Below, piece by piece: positions 52,094 through 59,981 of a stretch of DNA of 64,000 nucleotides. Origin of the DNA: Cellulomonas sp. PhB143 (GTDB lineage: Bacteria > Actinomycetota > Actinomycetes > Actinomycetales > Cellulomonadaceae); contig NZ_RKIJ01000010.1 of assembly GCF_003752595.1 (NCBI RefSeq), positions 124,001 through 188,000 on the forward strand. The letters run 5' to 3'. Under the pieces are notes generated by a model. It was not told where the DNA came from and made no database searches. It saw nothing but the letters and a program-made list of their open reading frames with translations. A program made the translations under genes and the position numbers. Positions within the stretch are counted from its first letter, which is position 1. The number at the start of each line of letters is the position of its first letter.

Positions 52094-52507
52094 GTGGTCA
52101 AGCTCCGTCAGTACATCCCGCGCCTCGTCACCGGCGCGTACATCCTCAACTCGGGCCTCGGCAAGCGGGGCGCGGACGCCGAGACCGCGGCCGGCCTGCA
52201 CGGCCTGGCCGCCGGCACCTACCCCTTCCTCGCGGACGTCGACCCGCAGGAGTTCGTCAAGACGCTCTCGACCGCGGAGATCGCGCTGGGCGCCGCGCTC
52301 CTGGTGCCGTTCGTGCCCTCCGGGCTCGTCGGCCTGGCCCTGGCCGGCTTCTCCGGCGGGCTGGTCGGCCTGTACCTCAAGACCCCGGGAATGACCCAGC
52401 CGGACGGCTTCCGCCCGACGCAGGAGGGCACGGCGCTGTCCAAGGACGTGTTCATGCTCGGCATCGCGGGCGGGCTGGTCGCCGACGCGCTGACCGGCAA
52501 GAGGTAG
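52094..52507 (+). CDS. DoxX-like small membrane protein
   Basis: 137 aa from GTG with GGAGGTAG upstream. Four hydrophobic stretches are present: RLVTGAYILNSGLG, TAEIALGAALLVPFVPSGL, GLALAGFSGGLVGLYL and FMLGIAGGLVADAL. The helix arrangement and the Y-I-L-N-S-G start recall DoxX/DUF6790-type proteins. Function unknown. It sits between smpB and ssrA, on the same strand. Confidence 0.7.
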   Translation: MVKLRQYIPRLVTGAYILNSGLGKRGADAETAAGLHGLAAGTYPFLADVDPQEFVKTLSTAEIALGAALLVPFVPSGLVGLALAGFSGGLVGLYLKTPGMTQPDGFRPTQEGTALSKDVFMLGIAGGLVADALTGKR

Positions 52508-52597
52508 CGGCCGCCACCGCTGCCGGCGTCCCGCCAGGGCGTCTCGGCCCGCGTGGTGGGCGCCGGAAATAGTGGGGCCGCCGGCGGTGTTGACGGG

Positions 52598-52603
52598 TAC
52601 GAT
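52598..52603 (+). promoter_or_regulatory. possible -10 element of ssrA
   Basis: TACGAT about 90 nt upstream of the mature tmRNA 5' end, implying a processed precursor. TTGACG at 52590 is too close to be its -35. Weak. Confidence 0.25.
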
Positions 52604-52691
52604 GGACGAGTCCGGCCCGCGGCAGCGGGTCGGCGTCCGGCAGGTGAGGGCCCTCGGGCCCGGGCGTGCCGGTCTGCTTGACAACTGCACA

Positions 52692-53058
52692 GGGGGTGAT
52701 CGGTTTCGACGGTGGTCGTGCTTCGAGGAGAAGCGGGCCGAGGATGCAGACTTATCTCGTTAACGATGTCTGCGAAACCATAGGTGCCGATAACAAGCGC
52801 ACCGACTTCGCACTCGCCGCCTGAGCGAGTCTTCGAAGTCCGTCAGCCCGGGGTAGCTCTCGCCTCGGTTCCTGGCGTCAGACAGAGAGCCACTGCTCGC
52901 GATGCTCGTCGGTGGTATCGCGGGGACTCTTAGCCGACTGAGCCTGTCAGCACCTCGTCCGCATGAGTGCTGAGGCTGAGAAAATCGCTGCGGACTGCGC
53001 CCGGAGAAGTCCTGGAAAAGCGCTGCCGGACCGGGGTTCGATTCCCCGCACCTCCACC
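52692..53058 (+). ncRNA. ssrA: transfer-messenger RNA
   Basis: About 367 nt. The 5' end GGGGGTGATCGGTTTCGACGG and the 3' end GGTTCGATTCCCCGCACCTCC form the tRNA-like part, pairing GGGGGTG with CACCTCC. The tag frame at 52786-52824 reads ADNKRTDFALAA then a stop, ending in the AA degradation signal. Several pseudoknot-like inverted repeats lie between. The base after ACC is C rather than A, so the terminal CCA appears not to be encoded and must be added. With SmpB it frees stalled ribosomes and tags the peptide. Confidence 0.97.
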
Positions 53059-53080
53059 CCTGGGGTCCTGCCGGACCCGA

Positions 53081-53122
53081 CGACGAAGCCCCCGCCCGGA
53101 GAACCGGGCGGGGGCTTCGTCG
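53081..53122. terminator. strong bidirectional hairpin terminator after ssrA
   Basis: Two 19 nt arms (53081-53099 and 53104-53122) are perfectly complementary around the tetraloop AGAA. It lies 23 nt after the tmRNA and 23 nt from the end of the convergent DUF4349 gene. No long T tract in either direction, which is usual at this GC content. Confidence 0.9.
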
Positions 53123-53144
53123 TGCGCCGGGCGCGCGGGCCGCC

Positions 53145-54113
53145 TCAGCGTCCTGCGCCCACGAGCTCGGTGTCCGTCGCGGAGCCGGACGGCCCTGCGG
53201 GGCCGTGGTCGTCGTCCTCGGGGCCGCCGCGCCCGCCCGCAGACCCCGAGGTGCCCTCCGCCCCTCGACGCCGACGGCGCCGGACGGCGAGGACCACGGC
53301 CGCCACGACCGCGACCGCGACGATCCACGGCAGCAGCACCCCCACGACGACGACCGCCGCGTTGAGGAAGCTCAGGAGGGCGTCCCAGCCCGTCGAGAGG
53401 CCGCCGAGGAAGCCGCCGGGGGAGAGCTCCGGCTGCGCGTCGGGCTCCGTGATCGAGATCGAGAGCGTGGACATCGCGACCTGGTCGCCGAGCGCCTTGC
53501 GCTGGCCCTCGAGGCTCTCGAGGTCCCCCTGCCTGCTCGTGAGCTGTTTCTCCGCGGCGAGCAGGTCGGACGTGGTGGCCGCCTTGGCCATGAGCTCCTC
53601 GAGGCGCTGGGTCGACGTGCTCAGCGCGAGGATCCGGGCGTCGAGGTCCTGCACGTCGGAGGTGACGTCCGTGCTGTCGATGCTCACGTCCCGGACGTCG
53701 CCCAGCTTGCCGAGCGCCTCGACCGTCCCGGTGACCGCGTCGGCAGGCACGCGGACGGTGAGGTCCGCGGAGGCCGCCGCGTCCTCTCCCGGGGCGGGCT
53801 CGTACCGGGTGCGGGCCTCGACGCGCCCGCCGGCGGTCTCGACCATCTGGGAGACCCGGTCGGACGCGCCGACCGGGTCGTCGGCCAGGACCGTGACGTA
53901 GCCGGTGGTGACGATGCTGCGGTCCTGGGCGGCGGAGCCGTCCTCGTCGGCAGCCTCGTCGGCCGCCGAGCCGGCACGGGCACCGGCACCGGCGTCGGCC
54001 ACCGACGAGGCTGAGGTGTCGGAGGAGTCGGACGAGGAGCAGCCGGTCACCAGCGCGGCGGCGAGCAGCGTGCCGACGAGTGCGGCACCGGCGCGGCGCG
54101 GGAGGGCTCTCAT
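53145..54113 (-). CDS. DUF4349 domain lipoprotein
   Basis: 322 aa. GTLLAAALVTGC is a lipobox. A Ser/Asp/Ala-rich spacer is followed by the DUF4349 domain (about residues 65-265: IVTTGYVTVLADDPVGASDRVS, RYEPAPGEDAAASADLTVRVP). It contains a coiled coil (TSTQRLEELMAKAATTSDLLAAEKQLTSR). Near the C-terminus lies a transmembrane helix (LLPWIVAVAVVAAVVLAV) followed by a basic and then acidic cytoplasmic tail. The role of the family is unknown. The start is fixed by a TACGCT element 6 nt upstream of the ATG; the longer open frame beyond is antisense to the PfkB gene. Confidence 0.87.
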   Translation of the reverse strand: MRALPRRAGAALVGTLLAAALVTGCSSSDSSDTSASSVADAGAGARAGSAADEAADEDGSAAQDRSIVTTGYVTVLADDPVGASDRVSQMVETAGGRVEARTRYEPAPGEDAAASADLTVRVPADAVTGTVEALGKLGDVRDVSIDSTDVTSDVQDLDARILALSTSTQRLEELMAKAATTSDLLAAEKQLTSRQGDLESLEGQRKALGDQVAMSTLSISITEPDAQPELSPGGFLGGLSTGWDALLSFLNAAVVVVGVLLPWIVAVAVVAAVVLAVRRRRRRGAEGTSGSAGGRGGPEDDDHGPAGPSGSATDTELVGAGR

Positions 54114-54119
54114 GGGGCG

Positions 54120-54125
54120 AGCGTA
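54120..54125 (-). promoter_or_regulatory. leaderless-type -10 element of the DUF4349 gene
   Basis: The minus strand reads TACGCT, 6 nt before the ATG at 54113. Confidence 0.45.
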
Positions 54126-54253
54126 GGGTTCGGCGGTTCGCGGCGCCCGGCTCGGTACCCGATCGTGACCGATCCGTGCTGACATCGTGATCCGGGCAAT
54201 TCGCCCATCGCGCCCGCCCGTACCGTCGGCACCCGCGGCGCCCGCCGACCTGG

Positions 54254-54259
54254 GACGAT
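54254..54259 (+). promoter_or_regulatory. leaderless-type -10 element of the PfkB kinase gene
   Basis: GACGAT, then GGCTCGC, then the GTG at 54267. Same layout as at 20223 and 35668. Confidence 0.4.
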
Positions 54260-54266
54260 GGCTCGC

Positions 54267-55169
54267 GTGCTGGTGTGCTGCGGGCTCGCGACCCTGGACG
54301 TGATGCAGACCGTCGAGCGGGTGCCGCGGGCGGACGAGAAGGTCGTCGCCGCGGGCGCGTCCGTGACGTTCGGCGGCCCCGCCGCCAACGCCGCGGCGAC
54401 CGCCGTCGCGCTCGGCGTGCCGGCGCTGCTCGCCACCCGCGTCGGCGGGTCGCCCGCCGGCGCGCTCGTCGCGGCGGGGCTGTCGGCGGCCGGCGTCGAC
54501 CTGCTCGACGTCGCCGGGCCCGACGACGTCCCGCCCGTGTCCACCGTCCTCGTCACCGCGGCGACGGGGGAGCGCGCCGTCGCCAGCACCAACGCCACGC
54601 GGGCCGGCGAGACCGCCCGCGCCGCGGGCACCGCGGAGGACCCCGACGTCGCGCAGCGCCTCGCGGGCCTCGCCGCGCCGTCGCGATGGCGCGAGGGCGA
54701 CGTGCTGCTGCTGGACGGGCACCACCACGACCTGGCCCTCCTGCTGGCGCGCGTGGCCCGCGGCCGGGGCTCGACGGTGCTCCTCGACGGCGGGTCGTGG
54801 AAGCCGGGCACGCCCGAGCTGCTGGGGCTGTGCGACGTCGTCGTCCTCTCGGCGGACTTCCGCGTGCCGGGCGAGCCTGCCGACCGGACGGTGCGGGCGG
54901 TCGCCGGGCTCGGCCCGCGGTTCGTGGCCCGCTCGGCGGGCCCCGGCCCGATCGAGGTGCTCTCCGAGGGGCGGGAACGGGCGGTGGAGGTGCCGCGGGC
55001 GCGTCGCGTCGTGGACACGCTCGGTGCCGGCGACGTGCTGCACGGGGCTTGCGCCGCGGCGCTCGTCGGCGGCGCCACGCCGCTCGCCGCGCTCCGGAGC
55101 GCGGCCCGGACCGCCACCGGGTCGGTGGAGCACGCGGGAGCGCGAGGCTGGATCGCCGCGCGGCGCTGA
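54267..55169 (+). CDS. PfkB-family carbohydrate kinase
   Basis: 300 aa from the GTG at 54267; the ATG at 54258 would add three residues but lies inside the -10. LVCCGLATLDVMQTVERVP opens the domain and VTFGGPAANAAATAVALG is the substrate-binding G-G signature. RVVDTLGAGDVLHGACAAAL is the second PfkB signature, D-T-x-G-A-G-D, with the catalytic aspartate. It phosphorylates a sugar or sugar-like alcohol with ATP. The substrate cannot be fixed. The sugar importer operon with its ROK regulator starts 110 bp downstream, so a role in the same catabolic network is possible. Confidence 0.87.
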   Translation: MLVCCGLATLDVMQTVERVPRADEKVVAAGASVTFGGPAANAAATAVALGVPALLATRVGGSPAGALVAAGLSAAGVDLLDVAGPDDVPPVSTVLVTAATGERAVASTNATRAGETARAAGTAEDPDVAQRLAGLAAPSRWREGDVLLLDGHHHDLALLLARVARGRGSTVLLDGGSWKPGTPELLGLCDVVVLSADFRVPGEPADRTVRAVAGLGPRFVARSAGPGPIEVLSEGRERAVEVPRARRVVDTLGAGDVLHGACAAALVGGATPLAALRSAARTATGSVEHAGARGWIAARR

Positions 55170-55241
55170 CGCGGGCCCTGCGGGTCGTGTTTCGGCGGAT
55201 TTTCCTCTCGGCAACGATTTGGACACGGTCCGAACGAACCG

Positions 55242-55274
55242 TTGACACCGTGTTAGTAAGGTCGCTCTACTAAC
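55242..55274 (+). promoter_or_regulatory. promoter and operator of the ROK regulator gene
   Basis: TTGACA (55242-55247) and TCTACT (55266-55271) with an 18 bp spacer form a good promoter. TCTACT is 7 nt from the ATG at 55279, so the transcript may be leaderless. GTTAGTA (55252-55258) and TACTAAC (55268-55274) are a perfect inverted repeat with a 9 bp spacer overlapping the promoter, the likely binding site of the ROK repressor itself. Confidence 0.7.
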
Positions 55275-55278
55275 AAAC

Positions 55279-56442
55279 ATGACGACCGAGACCGACCGGA
55301 CCGCGGCCCCCCGGCGCAGCATGCGCACGGTGCTGCGGCCCACGTCCAAGGTGCTCCCCGAGCACGCCCGGGCGCACAACCGCTCGCTCGTCCTGCAGCA
55401 CCTCTTCCACGACGGGCCCACCTCCCGTGCGGACCTCGCCCGCGCCAGCGGCCTGACCCGGGTCACGATCTCCGACCTCGTCTCGGTCCTGATCGCCGAG
55501 GGGCTCGTCGAGGAGCGCGGCATCCGCCCCGGCCAGCGCGTCGGCAAGCCCGCGATCCTCGTCGGGATGCGGACCAGCGCGTACCAGATCGTCTCCGTCG
55601 ATCTGACGGACGCCTCGCAGCTGCGGGGCGCGGTCATGGCGCTGACGGGGGAGGCGGTCGTGCACGCCGCGCTGCCCATCGACGGGCGCACCGGCGAGGA
55701 CCTCGTCGACTTCGTCACCCGGTTCGTCCGCCGCCTGACGGCCTCCGCCACCCAGCCCGTGCTCGGCGTCGGCCTCGGCTCGCCGGGGGTCATCGACGCC
55801 ACCGGCCACGTGATCGAGGCCCCGAACCGCGGCTGGTACCAGGTGCCCCTCGCGGCGGAGCTCTCCGACCGGCTCGGCCTGCCCGTGCACGTGGCCAACG
55901 ACGCGAACATCGCGGCGCTCGCCGAGTTCACCTTCGGCGGCGCCGAGGGCTCCGGGTTCATGGTCGTGACGGTCGGCGCCGGGGTCGGCGCCGGTGTGGT
56001 CGTGGACGGCTCGCCCGTGCGCGGCCACGGCTACGCGGCGGGGGAGATCGGCCACGTCACCGTCGACCCGGACAGCGACCGGACCTGCGGCTGCGGCCGG
56101 GTGGGGTGCCTCGAGACGGTCGTCTCGGTGCCCGCCCTGCGGCGCGCGACCGCCGGGCTCGGTCGCGAAGGCTCCGACGCCGCGCTGGCGTCGGCGGGCA
56201 GGGTGCTGGGCGGCGCCCTGGCTCCTGTCGTGAGCGCGCTCAACCTCGCCGAGGTCATCCTCAGCGGGCCCGCGGAACTGCTCGACGGGCCGTTCCGGGA
56301 GGGCGCGCTCGAGGTCGTCCGCGCACGGACGATGCCGGTGGTCCACGCCGACCTCTCCGTGCGCATGGCCGCCCTCGACGAGGACGTTGTCCTCGCCGGG
56401 GCGGCGGTCCTCGTGCTCTCCGGACAGCTGGGGGTCTCGTGA
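55279..56442 (+). CDS. ROK-family transcriptional regulator (NagC/XylR type)
   Basis: 387 aa. An N-terminal winged helix (SRADLARASGLTRVTISDLVSVLIAEGLVEERG, about residues 45-78) is followed by a ROK domain. VLGVGLGSPGVID and GAGVGAGVVVDGSPVRG are the sugar- and nucleotide-fold segments, and TCGCGRVGCLETVVS is the zinc-binding C-x-C-G-x-x-G-C-x-E. Kinase residues are partly lost, as in repressors. It lies 161 bp before the sugar importer and probably represses it and itself until the sugar or its phosphate binds. With nagB in the same operon, an amino-sugar effector is likely. Confidence 0.9.
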   Translation: MTTETDRTAAPRRSMRTVLRPTSKVLPEHARAHNRSLVLQHLFHDGPTSRADLARASGLTRVTISDLVSVLIAEGLVEERGIRPGQRVGKPAILVGMRTSAYQIVSVDLTDASQLRGAVMALTGEAVVHAALPIDGRTGEDLVDFVTRFVRRLTASATQPVLGVGLGSPGVIDATGHVIEAPNRGWYQVPLAAELSDRLGLPVHVANDANIAALAEFTFGGAEGSGFMVVTVGAGVGAGVVVDGSPVRGHGYAAGEIGHVTVDPDSDRTCGCGRVGCLETVVSVPALRRATAGLGREGSDAALASAGRVLGGALAPVVSALNLAEVILSGPAELLDGPFREGALEVVRARTMPVVHADLSVRMAALDEDVVLAGAAVLVLSGQLGVS

Positions 56443-56603
56443 CCCCCACCCGGCGAGCACCCGAGCAGCACGGCACCCACCGCACGACGCAGCACCCCGC
56501 ACCAGGCAGCACCAGTCAGCACGGCCGCTCCACGTAGTCCCGCCAGCTCGACCGACGGCGTCCCCAGCGCGCGTCCCAGCAGAAACCGAGAGGAAGTACC
56601 CCA

Positions 56604-57944
56604 GTGAAGAGGAACCGCCTCGTTGTCACCTCGGTGGCGTCGACGATCACCCTGACCATGGCGCTCGCCGCGTGCTCCAGCAGCGACTCGGACGACACCG
56701 CGGACGGCTCCGCGTCGTCGGGCGCGTCCAGCACGCCCGAGGCCGCGGACATCACCCTCTGGCTCGCCGGCGGCGACACGCCGGACGAGCTGCGCGACTA
56801 CCTGAAGACGGAGTTCGCCAAGGAGAACCCCGGCTCCACGCTCACGATCGAGCAGCAGGAGTGGCCGGACCTGGTCACCTCGCTGACGACCGCGCTGCCC
56901 GACGCGAACAACACGCCCGACGTCGTCGAGGTCGGCAACACGCAGTCGCCCACGTTCACGACCGTCGGAGCGTTCCGCGACCTGACCCCGCTCTACGACG
57001 AGCTGGGCGGTGACAAGCTCCTCCAGTCGTTCGTCGACGTCGGCAAGGTCGGCGACAAGAACTACGCCCTGCCGTACTACTTCGGCTCGCGCTACATGTT
57101 CTACCGCGCGGACATCTGGAAGAAGGCGGGCCTGACGGCGCCGAAGACGCTCGCCGAGTTCGGCGACGACGTCAAGAAGCTGAAGACCGACAAGCAGTCC
57201 GGCTTCGCGATCGGCGGCCAGGACTGGCGCAACGGCATCTCCTGGATCTTCGCGAACGGCGGCGACCTCGCGAAGCAGGACGGCGACCAGTGGGTCTCGA
57301 CCCTCTCCGACCCGAAGTCGGTCAAGGGCCTCGAGCAGTGGCAGGACGTGTACGAGGGCGCCTCCAACGCCCCGGCCACGGGCAAGGACCTCGCCTACTG
57401 GGACTTCCTCAACGACGGCGTCGACGGCGAGGCGCCCGAGGCGGCCACGATCATGGCGCCGGGATGGGCTCGTTGGTCCATCGGCGACATGACCAAGGGC
57501 GACGACGGCAAGGAGGTCCGCGACGGCATGGCCGACGACTCGAAGTTCGACATCTTCGGTCTCCCGGGCGTCGACGGCGGCCTGGCGCCGGTCTTCGCCG
57601 GCGGGTCCAACATCGCCGTCTCGGCGAAGTCGCAGCACCCGGAGCTCGCCGAGAACCTGCTCAAGATCGTCTTCTCGCCGGAGTACCAGCAGATGCTCGG
57701 CAAGAACGGGCTCGGCCCGGCGAACACGGACTACGTGTCCTCGCTCGGCGACGACAAGTTCGCGAAGACGACGATCGACACCGCGAAGGTCTCCAAGCTC
57801 ACCCCGGCCGCGCCGGGATGGGCGTCCGTCGAGGGCGCCAACGTCCTGGAGGAGCTCTTCCAGAAGATCGCCGAGGGTGGCGACGTGACCCAGCTCGCGA
57901 AGACCTACGACGCGAAGATCACCCCCATGCTCAACGGGAAGTGA
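56604..57944 (+). CDS. sugar ABC transporter substrate-binding lipoprotein
   Basis: 446 aa from GTG with GAGAGGAAG upstream. The signal ends in the lipobox MALAAC. A family 1 binding protein: ITLWLAGGDTPDELRDYLKTEFAKENPG, VVEVGNTQSPTFTTVGAFRDLTPLY, YALPYYFGSRYMFYRADIWKKAG, AFAGGSNIAVSAKSQHPELA-like segments. It binds a carbohydrate outside the cell. The context (ROK kinase and nagB behind the permeases) points to N-acetylglucosamine or chitobiose, similar to the NgcE/DasA systems of Streptomyces, but this is inference. The 161 bp upstream contain three GCAGCAC words and no copy of the GTTAGTA operator. Confidence 0.9.
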   Translation: MKRNRLVVTSVASTITLTMALAACSSSDSDDTADGSASSGASSTPEAADITLWLAGGDTPDELRDYLKTEFAKENPGSTLTIEQQEWPDLVTSLTTALPDANNTPDVVEVGNTQSPTFTTVGAFRDLTPLYDELGGDKLLQSFVDVGKVGDKNYALPYYFGSRYMFYRADIWKKAGLTAPKTLAEFGDDVKKLKTDKQSGFAIGGQDWRNGISWIFANGGDLAKQDGDQWVSTLSDPKSVKGLEQWQDVYEGASNAPATGKDLAYWDFLNDGVDGEAPEAATIMAPGWARWSIGDMTKGDDGKEVRDGMADDSKFDIFGLPGVDGGLAPVFAGGSNIAVSAKSQHPELAENLLKIVFSPEYQQMLGKNGLGPANTDYVSSLGDDKFAKTTIDTAKVSKLTPAAPGWASVEGANVLEELFQKIAEGGDVTQLAKTYDAKITPMLNGK

Positions 57945-58106
57945 CCTCCGCCCCGGACCCCCGGCCACCGCGGCCGGGGGCCCGGGCACGGGCGCCCCGC
58001 ACGGCGGCGCGCGACCCACGCAGGCACGACCCAACGCAGATCCGCGCGACGGCGCCGGGGGACCGGTCGCCGCGTCACCGGGCGAGGCCCGGCCAGGGAG
58101 AGAACC

Positions 58107-59075
58107 ATGACGACAACCGCGACCGGCGGCCCCGGCGCCGCCCCGGTCGAGGCGGCCGGAGCCCCGCCGCCCCCCGTCCGCCGGCGCCGGCGTCCGAGGA
58201 CGCCGTACCTGCTCCTGGTGCCCGCCGTCGCGGTGCTCCTGCTCGGCCTCGGCTACCCGGTGTACTGGCAGGTCGTCACCTCGATGCAGGAGTTCGGCCT
58301 CGCCCAGCAGTTCGGCACCGCGCCGCCCGAGTTCGTCGGGCTCGCGAACTACGTCGAGATCTTCACCAGCGACGTCGTGTGGGTCGTCGTGGCACGCTCG
58401 GTGGCGTTCTGCCTCGTCAACGCGTTCCTCGCCGTCGGCATCGGGACGCTCCTGGCCCTGCTGATGAAGGGCGTGGGCACGGCCCCGCGCCTCGCGCTGC
58501 AGGTCGCGCTGCTGCTCGCCTGGGCGATGCCGATGGTGGCCGCGGTGACCGTCTGGAAGTGGCTGTTCGACTGGCGCCAGGGCGTCGTCAACTGGCTGCT
58601 CGTGCAGATCGGGCTGGGCTCGTTCGAGAACCACAACTGGCTCGCCCAGCCGCTGTCCTTCTTCTTCGTGGCCACCGTCATCGTCACCTGGATGTCGGTC
58701 CCGTTCGTGGCGCTGTCCGTCTACGCCGCGCTCACGCAGGTCTCCGACGAGGTGCTCGAGGCCGCGGCCCTCGACGGCGCGAGCGGCGCGAAGCGGTTCT
58801 TCTACATCATCCTGCCGATCGTCCGGCCGGTCGTCTCGATCGTCCTGCTGCTGCAGATCATCTGGGACCTGCGCGTCTTCGCCCAGATCCGGCTGCTGCA
58901 GGACGCGGGCGCGCCGGTGAGCGAGACGAACCTGCTCGGCAACTTCATCTACGAGCTCGGCATCGGGCGCCAGGACTTCGCCGGGGCGGCGGCGGTGTCG
59001 CTGTTCGTCCTCGCGCTGACGATCGTGCTCAGCTGGCCCTACGTGCGCACCCTTCTCAAGGAGGACGAGTCATGA
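58107..59075 (+). CDS. sugar ABC transporter permease (MalF type)
   Basis: 322 aa; AGGGAGAG precedes the ATG. Six hydrophobic helices follow a Pro/Arg-rich start. TPYLLLVPAVAVLLLGLGYPVYW is helix one. EVLEAAALDGASGAKRFFYIILP is the E-A-A-x3-G ATPase-coupling loop of the MalF/UgpA family. It forms the channel with the next gene. No ATPase gene is present in the operon, so a shared ATPase such as MsiK is likely, a frequent arrangement in actinobacteria. Confidence 0.92.
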   Translation: MTTTATGGPGAAPVEAAGAPPPPVRRRRRPRTPYLLLVPAVAVLLLGLGYPVYWQVVTSMQEFGLAQQFGTAPPEFVGLANYVEIFTSDVVWVVVARSVAFCLVNAFLAVGIGTLLALLMKGVGTAPRLALQVALLLAWAMPMVAAVTVWKWLFDWRQGVVNWLLVQIGLGSFENHNWLAQPLSFFFVATVIVTWMSVPFVALSVYAALTQVSDEVLEAAALDGASGAKRFFYIILPIVRPVVSIVLLLQIIWDLRVFAQIRLLQDAGAPVSETNLLGNFIYELGIGRQDFAGAAAVSLFVLALTIVLSWPYVRTLLKEDES

Positions 59076-59980
59076 GCGCCGCCCCCCTCGCCCCGGCCCG
59101 GCCCGCCGTGACCAGCGGCACGACGCCGGCCGGCCCCCGGCGGCCCCGGGTCCGCGCGGGCCGCGTCGCCGGGAACGTCGTCGCCGTCGTCGTCGCTCTG
59201 TGCTGGGTCTTTCCCGTCTACTGGATGATCAACTCGTCCTTCACGCCCGACGCCCGGCTGGGCGCGCGGACGCCGTCGTTCTTCCCGACCCACGGGACGA
59301 CGGCCAACTACCGCGACGCCGTCGACGGGTCAGGTTTCTGGTCGGCGCTGCAGATGAGCCTGGCGATCACGCTCGTCACGGTCGTCGCGGTGCTGGCCTT
59401 CGCCTTCCTCGCCGCGCTTGCGATCAGCCGGTTCCGGTTCCGTGGGCGCAGGTCGTTCGTCGTGGCCGTGCTGTTCATCCAGATGCTGCCCGCCGAGGGC
59501 CTGTTCATCGCCCAGTACAAGATGCTCTCCGCGGCGGACCTGCTCAACTCGGTGGTGGGGGTCTCGGTGCTCTACACGGCCGCGATCGTGCCGTTCACCG
59601 TGTGGATGCTGCGCGGGTTCGTCGCCGGCATCCCGGCCGAGCTCGAGGAGGCCGCGATGGTCGACGGGCTCAGCCGGACGGGGGCGTTCCTCAGGATCAC
59701 CTTCCCGCTCCTCGCGCCCGGGCTCGTCGCGTCCGGCGTGTACGCGTTCCTCCAGGCCTGGAACGAGTTCACGGTGGCCCTCGTGGCGCTGCCCGCGGAG
59801 GGCTCCCAGACGCTCCCGCTGTGGCTGCGCGGGTTCCTCAACGCCAGCGTGAACGAGGGCGTGAACTGGGCGCAGGTCATGGCGGCCTCGACCCTCATCG
59901 CGCTGCCCGTGATGATCTTCTTCCTGCTCGTGCAGAACCGGATGACCGGGGGCCTGGTCTCCGGTGCGGTCAAGGGCTGA
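59072..59980 (+). CDS. sugar ABC transporter permease (MalG type)
   Basis: 302 aa; 4 nt overlap with the first permease. CWVFPVYWMINSSFTPDARLGA is the first helix and periplasmic-type loop. AISRFRFRGRRSFVVAVLFIQMLPAEGLFIAQY is typical of MalG-like subunits. ELEEAAMVDGLSRTGAFLRITFPLLAPG is the coupling loop. Six helices. It completes the importer. The next gene starts one base after the stop codon. Confidence 0.92.
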   Translation: MSAAPLAPARPAVTSGTTPAGPRRPRVRAGRVAGNVVAVVVALCWVFPVYWMINSSFTPDARLGARTPSFFPTHGTTANYRDAVDGSGFWSALQMSLAITLVTVVAVLAFAFLAALAISRFRFRGRRSFVVAVLFIQMLPAEGLFIAQYKMLSAADLLNSVVGVSVLYTAAIVPFTVWMLRGFVAGIPAELEEAAMVDGLSRTGAFLRITFPLLAPGLVASGVYAFLQAWNEFTVALVALPAEGSQTLPLWLRGFLNASVNEGVNWAQVMAASTLIALPVMIFFLLVQNRMTGGLVSGAVKG

Positions 59981-59981
59981 C

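Noticed and set aside
52508-52691. Additional protein gene between the DoxX-like gene and ssrA
   Set aside because: Short frames only, one of which runs into the tmRNA; the stretch probably holds the ssrA promoter and precursor leader.
54114-55961. Upstream extension of the DUF4349 gene to 938 codons
   Set aside because: The part beyond 54113 is antisense to the PfkB and ROK genes; the lipoprotein signal and a leaderless -10 fix the start at 54113.
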